This document shows positions 51,411 through 61,930 of a stretch of 64,000 nucleotides of DNA, piece by piece. The position numbers and the translations under genes are program-made. The stretch covers positions 25,488,001 to 25,552,000 of the forward strand of contig JAFFJZ010000006.1 of assembly GCA_018340375.1 (NCBI GenBank). Reading direction: 5' to 3'. Source of the DNA: Gonatopus flavifemur (lineage: Eukaryota > Arthropoda > Insecta > Hymenoptera > Dryinidae). The notes beneath the pieces were generated by a model. It was not told the origin of the DNA. It did no database searches and saw only the letters and a list, made by a program, of their open reading frames with translations. The first letter of the stretch is position 1, and each line of letters opens with the position of its first letter.

Positions 51411-51870
51411 TTAAGGATGGACGATATTTTTTCTAGAAAATTTATCGAGCTTATATTGAACTTGATAAAATATCGATCAAAATGGTATTCACCTATCGAG
51501 AATATCCACAAATTCAGCATGGTAAATATTTTATTGAATTTTCCAATCTGTATGTTTCATTGAATTTCAGTATCCTCATAATTTTTTGAAATACATCAGT
51601 TTCGTGTAATCTAATAATTATCGTACAACGATTTAATATGTATTACTATTAAATCCACACATACATAATTGTGTTATATGCATACTCCACTGAAATGGAA
51701 ATCGGTAATCACAAAAAGCTGCCTCTTTTTCTCCTAATCAATGAAAATTTGCATAAACTACACAGTAATAGCAAGGGAAGATGTAAATTTACAGCAGAAT
51801 TTATCTATAGTTTTTATAAATTCATAAATGAAACATATTCTTGTACTGCATATACTGAGCCAACAAGCTG

Positions 51871-52059
51871 CACTGAGAGAAAGGGTCTGTTCAAATATTC
51901 GACAGCTAGGAAATTTAGTCCCTCTAAATAAAAATTCAGTTGCGCCAGCTAAATTTGATTTGTCATAACTAAATTTTTCATTCCTATCGAATAAAGTCTA
52001 GCTAGCGTAAATAAAAATCTAACATTTAGTTGTCCCAACTAGGTACCTTTCTCTCAGTG
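51871..52059. mobile_element. CACTGAGAGAAAGG element, 189 bp
   Basis: The left end CACTGAGAGAAAGG and right end ACCTTTCTCTCAGTG are inverted repeats, flanked by TG on both sides (51869-51870, 52060-52061). Inner words are TTAGTCCCTCTAAAT, CAGCTAAATTTG and TTTAGTTGTCCCAACTA. It is the cleanest member of the CACTG group in this window. Confidence 0.65.
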
Positions 52060-52659
52060 TGTATTTCCAAAAAATCTTTTTTCTTGCACAACTATATCCA
52101 AATGAGCTTTGTAAATGTATTTCAATACAGAAAATTTTTTAGAATTATTGGGAATAAATTTCGAAAACTCCAGTAAAGATAATTGCCGTTCGTATCATTT
52201 AACACGTGCGGGTTTAGATGGGTTCATGCAAAAACTTTGAATTGTAAAGAGTTCGAAACAAAAGCGATATACAACCTCTATTTTCTATCAAAGCTTCGAA
52301 CCATTTACAATTTGAACTTTTTTCATAAACCCTTTTGGATACAATCCTCGATATCTCGAAACTTCAAAATATGGAGATACGAACTTTTGGCTTGGCACTG
52401 CAGTATAATTCTTCTTGAATTCAATGTCATCTCGAATAAAAAGCAAGAAAAAACAGTTTATTTCTATTTTTCTTTGTACTACTTGGATCCATTTCCCACC
52501 GATACTCCACTTGAACGAACTCCAGTCTCGAATTCACCAATGATTTCTATAGTTCTAGTATATTCGAAAACGTCCAAAAACAGTACAACGCAACACACAA
52601 TTTCAATTCACGCCCACCCCCATGGAATACAAAACATGCAAATCCTTTGAACACAAAAT

Positions 52660-55600
52660 AAATATGATTTTTATTTATTCTTTTATTGTTGAATTTCATC
52701 AAGGAATAATATATTCCTCGCTTCTTCTTTTTGTTTTTTTTTTTTTACATTGGATATAATTCAGTTCTTAACATTTTTTTTGTTTATTATTTTACACAAA
52801 TTTTCCAAATTCTATCAATAAATAAACCTTGAATATGCGATAAAAATCATGACAATATTACTGGTATTACTCATCGAAATTATTCATTTTATACACCTTG
52901 ATAATGAGATTCTCAAAGCTGACACGAAATCCGACTTGTCACACGCTATTAGATATTATAGATAAAGAAAAGAAATGAGAATGACACACAGAAGATCGAT
53001 ATTTCTTTGGTTAAGTATTTTCAATACTTATTCGATACTGATTTTCAATCAAATGTTTCCTCCTTTTTGTTCTGTTCTTACTTATCTTCCTCTTCCTCTT
53101 CCTCTTCCTATTTTCTCCCTTCGTTCCCTAATTATAGCATACAGATTTATCTTATGAACATTTTATAAATTAATTTTCATTGGATATTCGTAAAAGTTTC
53201 TTGTACATCACGAATTCTTTTTTTTTTTTGTTTTAATACTCTATGAAACTTTCCTACGAATACCTCTACGTAATTGGAATAAAAAACAAATGTATATACA
53301 TATACATATAAATATCACAACATTTAATATATTCGCAATCATAAATTCGACATTTTTCTCTCTCGTATGTGGTAAAATATATTTTTCGAACTTATAATTT
53401 TCTCACCATAAAATGTTTTTTTTTCCTTGATTATTCATATCTTTTTTTTTTTGTTTGTTTTGTTACTTTGTTTGTCGTGATTCTCTCATCTAGAAAAGCC
53501 GATAGTCAAATTTAGAGATACTAGATCGAAAAAAAAAACAAAACGTAATTAGGCTGGAGTTACTTCGATGAGTTACTTCGATTTTTCATCAATTTGTATA
53601 AGAAATTTCAATTTTCTTTCGTGTGTTCTTGTTTTACTTCGTTCCATGTTGTCTCGTGGAACACTTGTGATCGATTATTGGAGTAAATATTTTCATTTTT
53701 GTATCCAATGCAACGGTTGCGTGAGCGAAAACTTGACGAAGATTTATAATAATATCTCCGATTGTTGTTAAAAATGAACAAAACGATCGAGTGTTCTTCG
53801 ATCATCGTATCCTACTTTTTCCCCATGCCAATGAAGAATAATTAATGATTATTTGTTTGTATATCGGATCAATCGTATTGAATCTTTCTAGAGACTCCTC
53901 AAATGATGAAGATTCATATTGTGGTTCAATTGAGATGATTGCGACATTCGCTACTTCAATTCTCTCAATTGCTCTTGGCAATATCGTTCCTCGCGTAACA
54001 TGGAAAGCTTTGAAAACATATTTCACGAACATTAAAATCAATTTGATTTGATAATTCGTCTTATTCGTGCAAAAAAATCATCTCCTGTTAAGAGAATACG
54101 AAGAGTCTTTATTTTTCCACTTTTTGTTGATATAAAATAAACGTTCCTACGTTATTCCACACATCTTCTGTACATTTTTTCATTTCAAAGAACAACAATG
54201 AGTGCGCATACCAGGAAATTCATATACATGTATATATTCAATATAAAACTCATCATGATCTTGATAAAATGTTTATACCAGTTATATAAAAATTTGATAA
54301 ATTTCTTCTTTTCGGAGAAGAAAAAGAAAGGGCAAAAATATACATGTCTGATTTTTTATTTATGTCAAAATTCAAATAACTTTAGTGAACAAAATAATAC
54401 GATTAGGAGAAGATGAATCTCAATTGTAAAATCAAATTCATAGAAAAAAGAACCTCGTTCGAGTCTCAGAGTCCGTTCACTGATCATGGTAAACTGCTTT
54501 GCCTACCTCTACGCCTTTCAGGGCAGAGAAGTGAAGGGAATCTCGTCAAAAAGTGCTTACGTAAAGCATGTACAATGTCTAACAGGAATACTAAAGAGGA
54601 CCAGAATCAGCATACGTTTGTGTAACTTTATATTAAAACTGTTTGACATTCGGTGACCATATTATGACAAAAAAAAAATCGGATGATACGTTTTAATGAT
54701 TTACTCCCGAGAAAAATGTATAAAATTACAATTTGAACGAAGGATAATTCTTTACATCTATTACTTATGATATGAAATAGCATTTATGATATGAAATAGT
54801 AATATTATTGTTGTATAATTATTTTACAATATGATAACGATAAAACGAAAATTATCCTTCATCCATTGTGTTATATTTTATACACCAAACTTTCACGGTT
54901 CAGAATTTTATTTTTAAATCCTCATTGATTGATTCGAATAAAATGAAGTTTCGTTTGTGACCGATGCTGCTTTTCTTCCAAGAATTTTCAATGAAATCAA
55001 TCAACTTCTCGTTGGATAACGACTAAACAGGCTTCGAGTTGATTTCCTGCTATTTCCCTATATTTCAGTTTCCTTGAATCCCACGATATTTCTAAATGAA
55101 TGAAAAGATCATAGACTCCAAATAAACTCAATAACGAAGGTGCTAGCTGCTGTACACGCAATTTCTCATACACGATTGCAAAGTAATAAATTCCCATTCC
55201 ACTCTTGTGTTGAAATATTAAATCAATTTTTCATTCACCCAACCGAGTCTGAATTTTCCAGTTTTTCCACTCAATTGAGAACAAAGGAACGAATTTAGCA
55301 TTGTTATTATACGAATCATCGAAAACCCTAGCGAAGAGATGATCTTATAATTTTCCATCAAAGTACCAATTCCACCTTCAATGAAAAATTGTAAAATCCC
55401 TTTCGCTAATTCATTTCCTACATTTATTCCATCCGATCCTCATCGAAGTAATCTCCACAACACCCACAATATAACAACGGAACAATATTATATGATATCT
55501 CAAAAATGAAATAGAAGAGAAGCATATCTAATTCGACTATCTCATTCGCTCATCGTGCCCACTCATTCGTACATTCGACCTCTCATCCATCTTAATAATT

Positions 55601-56292
55601 ATTTTCACTAAATTTAATCGATTGTTCGAAAGGCTTTGACAAAATGTTAACTTTGTTCTTGATTTTTCCGTTTTTTTCTTCTTTATATTCATTTCTCATG
55701 AAAAGAGATGAATGCAACTACACCAATCAATGTATTCAATATATATTTATTATATATATATATATATATAATTTTCATGAGGGGATATATAAAGTTCGTT
55801 TGAAAGTACACAAAAATTACCAAACACGATTCCATTGAAAATATCCTAAGATGAAATTGAGGAGAATTCGGAATGTTTCGATACCGATAAAAGCATCAGC
55901 ACCGTAAAATTCCGATTTTCCTTGGACTTCCACTTGGAATGTTTTCAACGGCGATTCATCGATAAGTAAGAATTATATGGAAGACAGAACAATGGCCAAG
56001 TTTCAGTCGCTCTACAATCAATTTCAATGGATGTAGATGAATTTCATGTGTTTCTTCTTTTTTCTTCAAAAACGCGAAAAGAGAGAAATCAAATAATACG
56101 ACAACAAAAAACAAGGAAAAGAAATTTTCTTTATCAATTTTTCAAATCATCTCAACTCATGGAAATATATCCTTCCTTTCACAAGATATATTATATATAA
56201 AATATTTTCATCTCAAATCAACCGAATCTAATTCATTATAAAATCCTAAAATACTCGGTAGATATTGCACTATATTAATATTATTTAGATTC

Positions 56293-56323
<31 letters not shown>

Positions 56324-58227
56324 CTATCTGCGTATTCAGCGATTTGCACAAGCACACCTTCCACATGTATTATTATACATATAAAATAAGAAAGTGTATT
56401 TTGACGTCTAAAGCTCGAGATCCCTTCTTTGACGTAATAATCCGACAACTTCGTTTCCTTATTTTGTTTCTCTCTCTTTATCATTTATTTCATTCTCGAC
56501 ATATACATTTTGTATATATATACATATATATATATATAATATTCATATATATATATATATACATTTTTTTTTTAATGTAATGGCTTTCGTGGCTCGAATC
56601 ATCTTTCCTTCCACATACAATTCGTATTCCTCGCAATTTTCTCCTCAATTCGGTGCGCCAACGTGTAAGCGATGATGTATATGTTTGTGTCTTGAATGTG
56701 TGTATACATTTATATACATATAGACGTACCAATTTATACGAACTTGAGGTAGGGAAGAGAGAATATATAAATACACCTATACCTATGTTTTTTTTTCCTT
56801 CATACCCAATGATTTAGGAATAGACAGGAGTTTTTAGAATTTAATGCCAAATCAAAATACGATTCAACTCCGCGTTTTACAACAGAGAAGGTAAATTTTG
56901 TTGCAAAAGTATCGGTACAACGTCCTCGCGATGAGTTCAACGTAATTATTATTATTCATATGAAAAATCGATTTCCTCAAAAAAAAAAAAAACAAAAAAC
57001 CCGCCGAGAGACAAAGAGAAAGAAAGAAAGAAAGGAAAAATAGACTCTCGAAAATCATCTTAATCGTTATTTTCGCTCCTGCGTCGTTTCGTCTCGGTTT
57101 TATGTTTGGGAATACTACCCATTGGATCCCTCGCGAGAAAGTAAAAGAATGATAAAGAGGGACGGACTCAAAATTTATCTTCTCCTTTATGTAATGCGAA
57201 GGTCAGACACACCGATAGTATAAATATACCTACTTGAATCTGAATTTAAAAAGAAAAAAGAAGAAAAACTCTGTGTAAATCTCAGATAAGAGAGAGAAAT
57301 ATCTCAAATGTACCGCATTGCGCCACATTTGGCGGCCAGTTTAGCCGGGGGAATGAGACAATAGGGGAGAAAAAAAAAAGCAACATTTCCACGTGACCAA
57401 ATAAGAGTCTAACAACCGCGGCGCATAACGCACGAGGATAAGACGGTAATAGTTTTCCGATTATAATGCGTTGCAGTCTGCGCATAAGAGTTCATCTTAC
57501 CGCAAAATACAACGATACAACGAACTTGTTTATTACTCGCTTTCTTGCTTTCCTGCTTCTTTTCGCATTTGTATGAATGTGTATACGAAAGAGTTAACCA
57601 GAGAGACGTACTTAACCTTACACTCGTTCAACAGCAGTTTTATTGACGCTATTAAACAAGTTATTTGTTCCTCACATTTTTACTCTCGTTAACTGACGAC
57701 ATACACACTAAACTATTGCATCGAGGACAACAACAGTTTCGGAGAAAGAAATAGTTCATTTTCCGTTGATTTTCTTCTTTACTATCAGAGAGAGAGAGAG
57801 AGAAGAAATATCTTACAACATATCATCATCATCATCATCATCACTTTCTCCCTCTCTCCTCAATCAATCGAATTGAATTTCATTTCATGTGTCTCTTGAA
57901 AGTCTATCTCGTATATGACGGTATGGTATGACACGAGAGCCGATCTCTACCGAGTATTTATATTTAGGAATAATATAACCATTTAGGATAACGAAGAATT
58001 CTTTCTTCTCATTTTATATCATTTGGAAAAATCGCTTTCGAAGCGAATCGATGGTAACAGACTCGTGAGGTCTTACATAAATATTTAGGATTGTGTGGGT
58101 GGTATGTGTGAGAGCGTGTACCATTACTTGATTGTATTTCAAATATATATATATATACTCTCGCATCTTGTTTCGAGTGAAACAATGTAATCGTTTGACG
58201 ACTAGTTCTACATATGTGTTCGTTTTT

Positions 58228-58261
<34 letters not shown>

Positions 58262-58572
58262 ATGCATGTGTGCGTATACATATATATACACACACAAAAT
58301 AAAAATATCAGGACAGGGCTAATCATTATTTACCACAAAAATGTCAAGTGTATGAGAGTGTATTCGCTATGAGATTATTTTTAATAATAAAAGGAAGCGC
58401 TTTAAAATATTGTTGCTAAAGGATTCAATTTTATAATTATAATAATAGGATATATGTACAAAGTGAAGTAGTAATAGTAGTAGTAGTAACTCGACTATCG
58501 AAGGGTAATAATCAAGAAAACAAAATAGACTCTTTTCCATCTGCTCTCCACTGAAACCTTGAAAAGTCTTTT
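52660..58572 (-). other. Possible distal 3' UTR of Pka-C1, or intergenic DNA; no coding region seen
   Basis: There is no convincing ORF on either strand and none of the transposon families that fill 3.7-52 kb. The DNA is AT-rich with simple repeats: TA (55749-55771 and clusters near 56305-56325 and 56515-56562), GA (57788-57803), ATC (57813-57842), TG (58231-58259) and TAG (58469-58486). At 52674-52679 an AATAAA on the minus strand, amid overlapping AT-rich hexamers, is followed by a GT-rich stretch on that strand (52590-52650), a plausible distal poly(A) site. UGUACAUA, a Pumilio-type element, is readable on the minus strand at 58453-58460. Neural 3' UTRs in insects can reach several kilobases, but nothing here proves transcription. 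Confidence 0.25.
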
Positions 58573-59277
58573 TTTATTTGCCCTTCTTCTTATTCGGGAT
58601 GATTGAGAATTCTAGCAGTCAGAAAGTCAAATGTTTCTTTCAGATTCTGTTCATGTTTCAGATTTATATGTATTCATGTATTCATGTATGTATGTATGCA
58701 TGTACGTGATAACTCCCCCGATTCTGATTTGTCGTATATCAAACGAACAAAACAACAAAACTATACAGTTCCTCTCCAAACGTCCGTTCTTCTTCCTCGA
58801 GAATTTTCTTCGCGCTTTTTCGGGTTTATTATCTATATATAATAATAATTATATATATATCGAACAAAAACAAAACAAAAAAATAAAACAACATCAAAGC
58901 GCGGAAATATCTGCCACGTATTTTGCTCTCTTCTTGAAATAATAATAATACTCTCTTTTCCTCAGACTTTCGCCACAGCGAAATGTTCTTATTCTTACTT
59001 TTATCGGACTGACCAAAGAGGAGAACCATGAGAAACGGCTTATTTACGATCGTGTGTTTTTTTTTTGTGTATCATATCATCACCGTAGTAGTCGTCATCA
59101 TCATAATCATCATCATCATCATCATTGTTGCTGTTGTTGTTGTTGTGATTGTTTTCATCGCCTTCCACAGCCAATGTTCTTCCTTCTTCTCCTCCTCCTC
59201 TTCTTTGTGCTTCTTCCTATTCTTCCCCTTGGATCTCTTCTCACAGAAAAAAAGACAAATAAAGAGTCGAGATTCGT
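58573..59277 (-). other. Candidate proximal 3' UTR of Pka-C1
   Basis: DNA immediately after the Pka-C1 stop, read on the minus strand. AATAAA poly(A) hexamers occur at 58825-58830 and 58573-58578. The second is followed by a T-rich stretch on the minus strand, as expected downstream of a cleavage site, giving a UTR of roughly 0.7 kb. The segment carries a CAT/ATC repeat (about 59096-59125) followed by GTT repeats (to about 59147), which become GAT- and CAA-type repeats in the transcript. The choice of poly(A) site is inference. Confidence 0.4.
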
Positions 59278-60339
59278 TCAAAATTCAGCGAACTCCTTGG
59301 CGCATTTTTCGGTTAAAGAAATCCTAAGCGTCTCCTCCTCGTAGTCATCGAAATTGCTGGTATCTCCCGGACCTTTGCACCTTGGGATAAAGGGTGCCTC
59401 TATCCTCTTTTGGAAGACGGCTATCCAATCGGTACTCGTGAACCATTTGTGACCTTTGATATCATTGACTCCAGCCTTGAGATTACCGTACCTCTTGGTG
59501 AGATCCACTTGTAATAGATTTCGTAACAGATCCTTGAGCTCGGATCCAAAATGTGATGGAAATCGTGGCTTTCCGCTGACGATTTTCTCGTAGATCTGAA
59601 TCGGTTGATCGGCAAAGAAAGGTGGATAACCCGCGGCCATTTCGTAAACTAATACTCCAAGAGCCCACCAATCGACCGCTTTATTGTATCCTTTGCTCAA
59701 AATAATTTCTGGGGCGAGATATTCCGGAGTGCCGCACAAGGTCCACGTACGACCCTGCACCTTTTTGGCAAAGCCAAAGTCCGTAACCTTGAGGTAACCC
59801 TGTGAATCGATCAACAAATTTTCAGGTTTCAGATCTCGGTAAATTAGATCGAGATAATGTAGATACTCGAAAGCGAGGACTATTTGAGCGGCGTAGAAGC
59901 GGGAGTGAGGTTCGGAAAAGCGACCAACTTTCCGTAAATGACTGAACATCTCGCCGCCGGGTACGTATTCGAGTACCATGTAGAGATAAGAGTTGTCTTT
60001 GAAGTGAAACCGCAACGAAACCAGGAAAGGAAAACTAATTGCTTGGAGTATTCTTTTTTCGTTAAGAGTGTGTTCGACTTGTTTCAATTTGACAACCTTT
60101 TGTTTGTCCAATATCTTCATCGCGTAATACTCTTTGGTCGGTTTGTGTTGTACTATCATGACCCTACCGAAAGAGCCGGTACCGAGTGTTTTGATGCGCT
60201 CGAAATCGTCGAGGGCAGCCGTGTTCGTTGGATTCTTCTTCCATTTCTCTTCGAATTCTTTTTTGGCCTTGTCAAGGAATTCCTTGACACTTTCCGCAGC
60301 GTCGACCTTCTTGTTAGCGGTCGCGGCATTGTTGCCCAT
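59278..60339 (-). CDS. Pka-C1: cAMP-dependent protein kinase catalytic subunit (PKA-C), intronless coding region
   Basis: Encodes 353 residues, the same length as Drosophila Pka-C1 and two more than the mammalian alpha subunit. PKA-C is the cytosolic and nuclear serine/threonine kinase released from regulatory subunits by cAMP. Visible motifs: MGNN start with Gly2 for N-myristoylation; glycine loop GTGSFG (53-58); catalytic Lys75; Glu94; YRDLKPEN with catalytic Asp169; DFG with Asp187; activation loop [15 protein letters not shown] with Thr200, equivalent to bovine Thr197; AGC tail with Ser341, equivalent to Ser338; C-terminal hydrophobic motif FAEF. All catalytic residues are present. The start fits the family N-terminus and has a good context (A at -3, G at +4); a TGA stop follows FAEF. 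The activation loop reads AKKVQGR where Drosophila and mammals have AKRVKGR, a mild change. G+C is clearly above the flanks. A single-exon coding region matches the Drosophila gene. It could be a retrocopy, but its intactness and promoter-like upstream DNA argue for the functional gene. Confidence 0.97.
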   Translation of the reverse strand: MGNNAATANKKVDAAESVKEFLDKAKKEFEEKWKKNPTNTAALDDFERIKTLGTGSFGRVMIVQHKPTKEYYAMKILDKQKVVKLKQVEHTLNEKRILQAISFPFLVSLRFHFKDNSYLYMVLEYVPGGEMFSHLRKVGRFSEPHSRFYAAQIVLAFEYLHYLDLIYRDLKPENLLIDSQGYLKVTDFGFAKKVQGRTWTLCGTPEYLAPEIILSKGYNKAVDWWALGVLVYEMAAGYPPFFADQPIQIYEKIVSGKPRFPSHFGSELKDLLRNLLQVDLTKRYGNLKAGVNDIKGHKWFTSTDWIAVFQKRIEAPFIPRCKGPGDTSNFDDYEEETLRISLTEKCAKEFAEF

Positions 60340-60479
60340 CTTAGCAGCCGCCTTCGTTGTCGAGCCTGCCAGGGCTCTACGAAGCTCGCGTAATTCAAGA
60401 CGACTGCGTTTTCGCTGCTGCTGTTGCGGCTGCCTCTTCTCCTTCTCCGCTGACGCTAATATTCCTGCCAGGGTTCTCT
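60340..60479 (-). other. Pka-C1 5' leader with in-frame open extension
   Basis: Upstream of the Pka-C1 ATG the same reading frame stays open for 46 codons, to an in-frame TAG at 60480-60482, with no ATG. The translation is basic and Gln-rich (it includes [18 protein letters not shown]), from CAG/CAA and AAG/CGA codons. The segment is richer in G+C than DNA further upstream. It may simply be 5' untranslated sequence. It could instead be the end of an alternative exon giving a longer, non-myristoylated N-terminus, since PKA-C has alternative N-termini in other animals. Two CCCTGGCAG|G acceptor-like sites are present, but the DNA before them is purine-rich, which speaks against splicing. Confidence 0.5.
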
Positions 60480-61559
60480 AAACGAAGTCACCCTCCTTTC
60501 GATAATCTCTCTCCGATACGTTATCTCTCTTTTATCCACAATCGAGATTATTATTTTGATTTATTGTCCTAAATTTTCAATTCTCGAGAGTAGTAGTAGT
60601 AGTAGCAGCAGTAGCAGTTCGGTTCGATAGCGGCACATCAATCAGCTATTCCCTTCACGCTCGATCGATAATAATTTCCTCCCACATAAGTTCTTTGATT
60701 TGTACATATATATGAGGTTTCGATTAACAACGATAATAACGTATCCCTAAGGACTAGAAGCGATAGAGAAGGGAGGAAAATTTTTGAGCGAAAAAATGGG
60801 TCAACACCGATCATCTACAGCTTGCGCCATCTTCTCTGTCAATTTGTATCAAACACCGACGACGAGCGAGAGAGAACTAGAGAAAGAGAATTACCAAGAG
60901 AATGACAAATTTGGTCGAGAAGACAATTTTCCAAAGGACACACTATTAATTTTGCACTATTATCGAGTCTAGAGTATTCCTACTCGTACTCGACTTTCAC
61001 TTGATATACGGTCAACGTGTACTACATTTGACAATGAAATGAGTTCGAGAAACGAGGTGTATCGTCTTGTGCTCGAGTGGTGATAGTAGTAGTTTATTCG
61101 TCGTCGTCGTCGTAGTCGTCGTCGTTGTCGTCGAGACGTCGAGTATGACAAGAGTCGAAAATTCGATAAAAAGATGATTTTTCTTTGTTTATCCAATAAA
61201 CACACGCACCGAACTTGAAACACCGCACGACACTGCACACTGATTACTTATATTTTTGTTTCCTCGTCGAGTAGACTGAACTGTACGTACGTGTGCGGAT
61301 ATATATATATATAATATACACACACCACCACTTTTCACAGTTATTTTCCTTCTTCTTCTTGCGTATATCACATAACAGAGTAGGAAAACTTAGTGTTAAA
61401 TCACTCACTCATTTCATTTATTCATTATTCGTTACATCGAAACTCCCTTTCCTTCGATATTATCCGTGAAAGAAGTAGGATAATAATGACAATGATAGAA
61501 GACGAAACTCGATAGACCGGTAGAAAGACCTCCGAGACACAAAACACTGTGGGAGGTAG
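60480..61559 (-). other. Pka-C1 leader or first-intron region
   Basis: This lies between the candidate promoter and the open leader. It contains purine-rich runs, a TAG/CAG trinucleotide stretch (about 60590-60622) and a GTC/TCG trinucleotide stretch (about 61097-61137). No independent ORF of note and none of the transposon families seen elsewhere are present. It is either long 5' untranslated sequence or a short intron. Confidence 0.4.
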
Positions 61560-61930
61560 ATACAAGACCTATGTGTATCGATATATCTGAAAAATTTAAG
61601 TTCCTTAAAGATGGCGACGCGGAAAGCGATTACCAGAGCGAGCAATCGCTCCGAGTAAATTCGAGCTCACTCTCACTTCACTCACTCTATCTTCGTTTTC
61701 GTTACAACTAGTTCAGAATTTCGCACGAATGCGAAAGTGATCAAGTGCCACTTCGAGAGGAGGCGAGAGAGCTACTGACTCGTTCGCTACTGAAGCGACA
61801 CTGATGGATCCGCCGATAAGTTGATAACGATACCGACAGATGGCGTCTCGCGGGACTATGAAAAAATACGAGACCTCGGATTTGGACGCGAGCGGTGCTG
61901 CCAACTCGTGCCAGCGTCGATCAACTCCCC
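61560..61930 (-). promoter_or_regulatory. Candidate Pka-C1 promoter region
   Basis: A comparatively GC-rich stretch about 1.2-1.6 kb upstream of the Pka-C1 start codon. It holds a palindromic TATCGATA (61576-61583), the Drosophila DRE/DREF core of housekeeping promoters; AAGATGGCG (61608-61616), a YY1/Pho-like site often near start sites; CCATCTGTCGG on the minus strand (61833-61843); and TGCCAACTC near 61899-61907. TATCGATA is symmetrical and the others can work either way, so a divergent promoter is possible. No TATA box or single start site can be fixed. The leader between here and 60340 may contain an intron; a weak donor CTG|GTAATC lies near 61634. Inference only. Confidence 0.4.

Noticed and set aside
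52183..52650. 155-codon ORF, the longest apart from Pka-C1
   Set aside because: Aromatic-rich, no recognisable motif, in AT-rich DNA, and of a length that can arise by chance in 64 kb.
59938..60481. Long plus-strand ORFs opposite Pka-C1 (151 and 115 codons)
   Set aside because: They are antisense shadows of the kinase coding region and its GC-rich leader.
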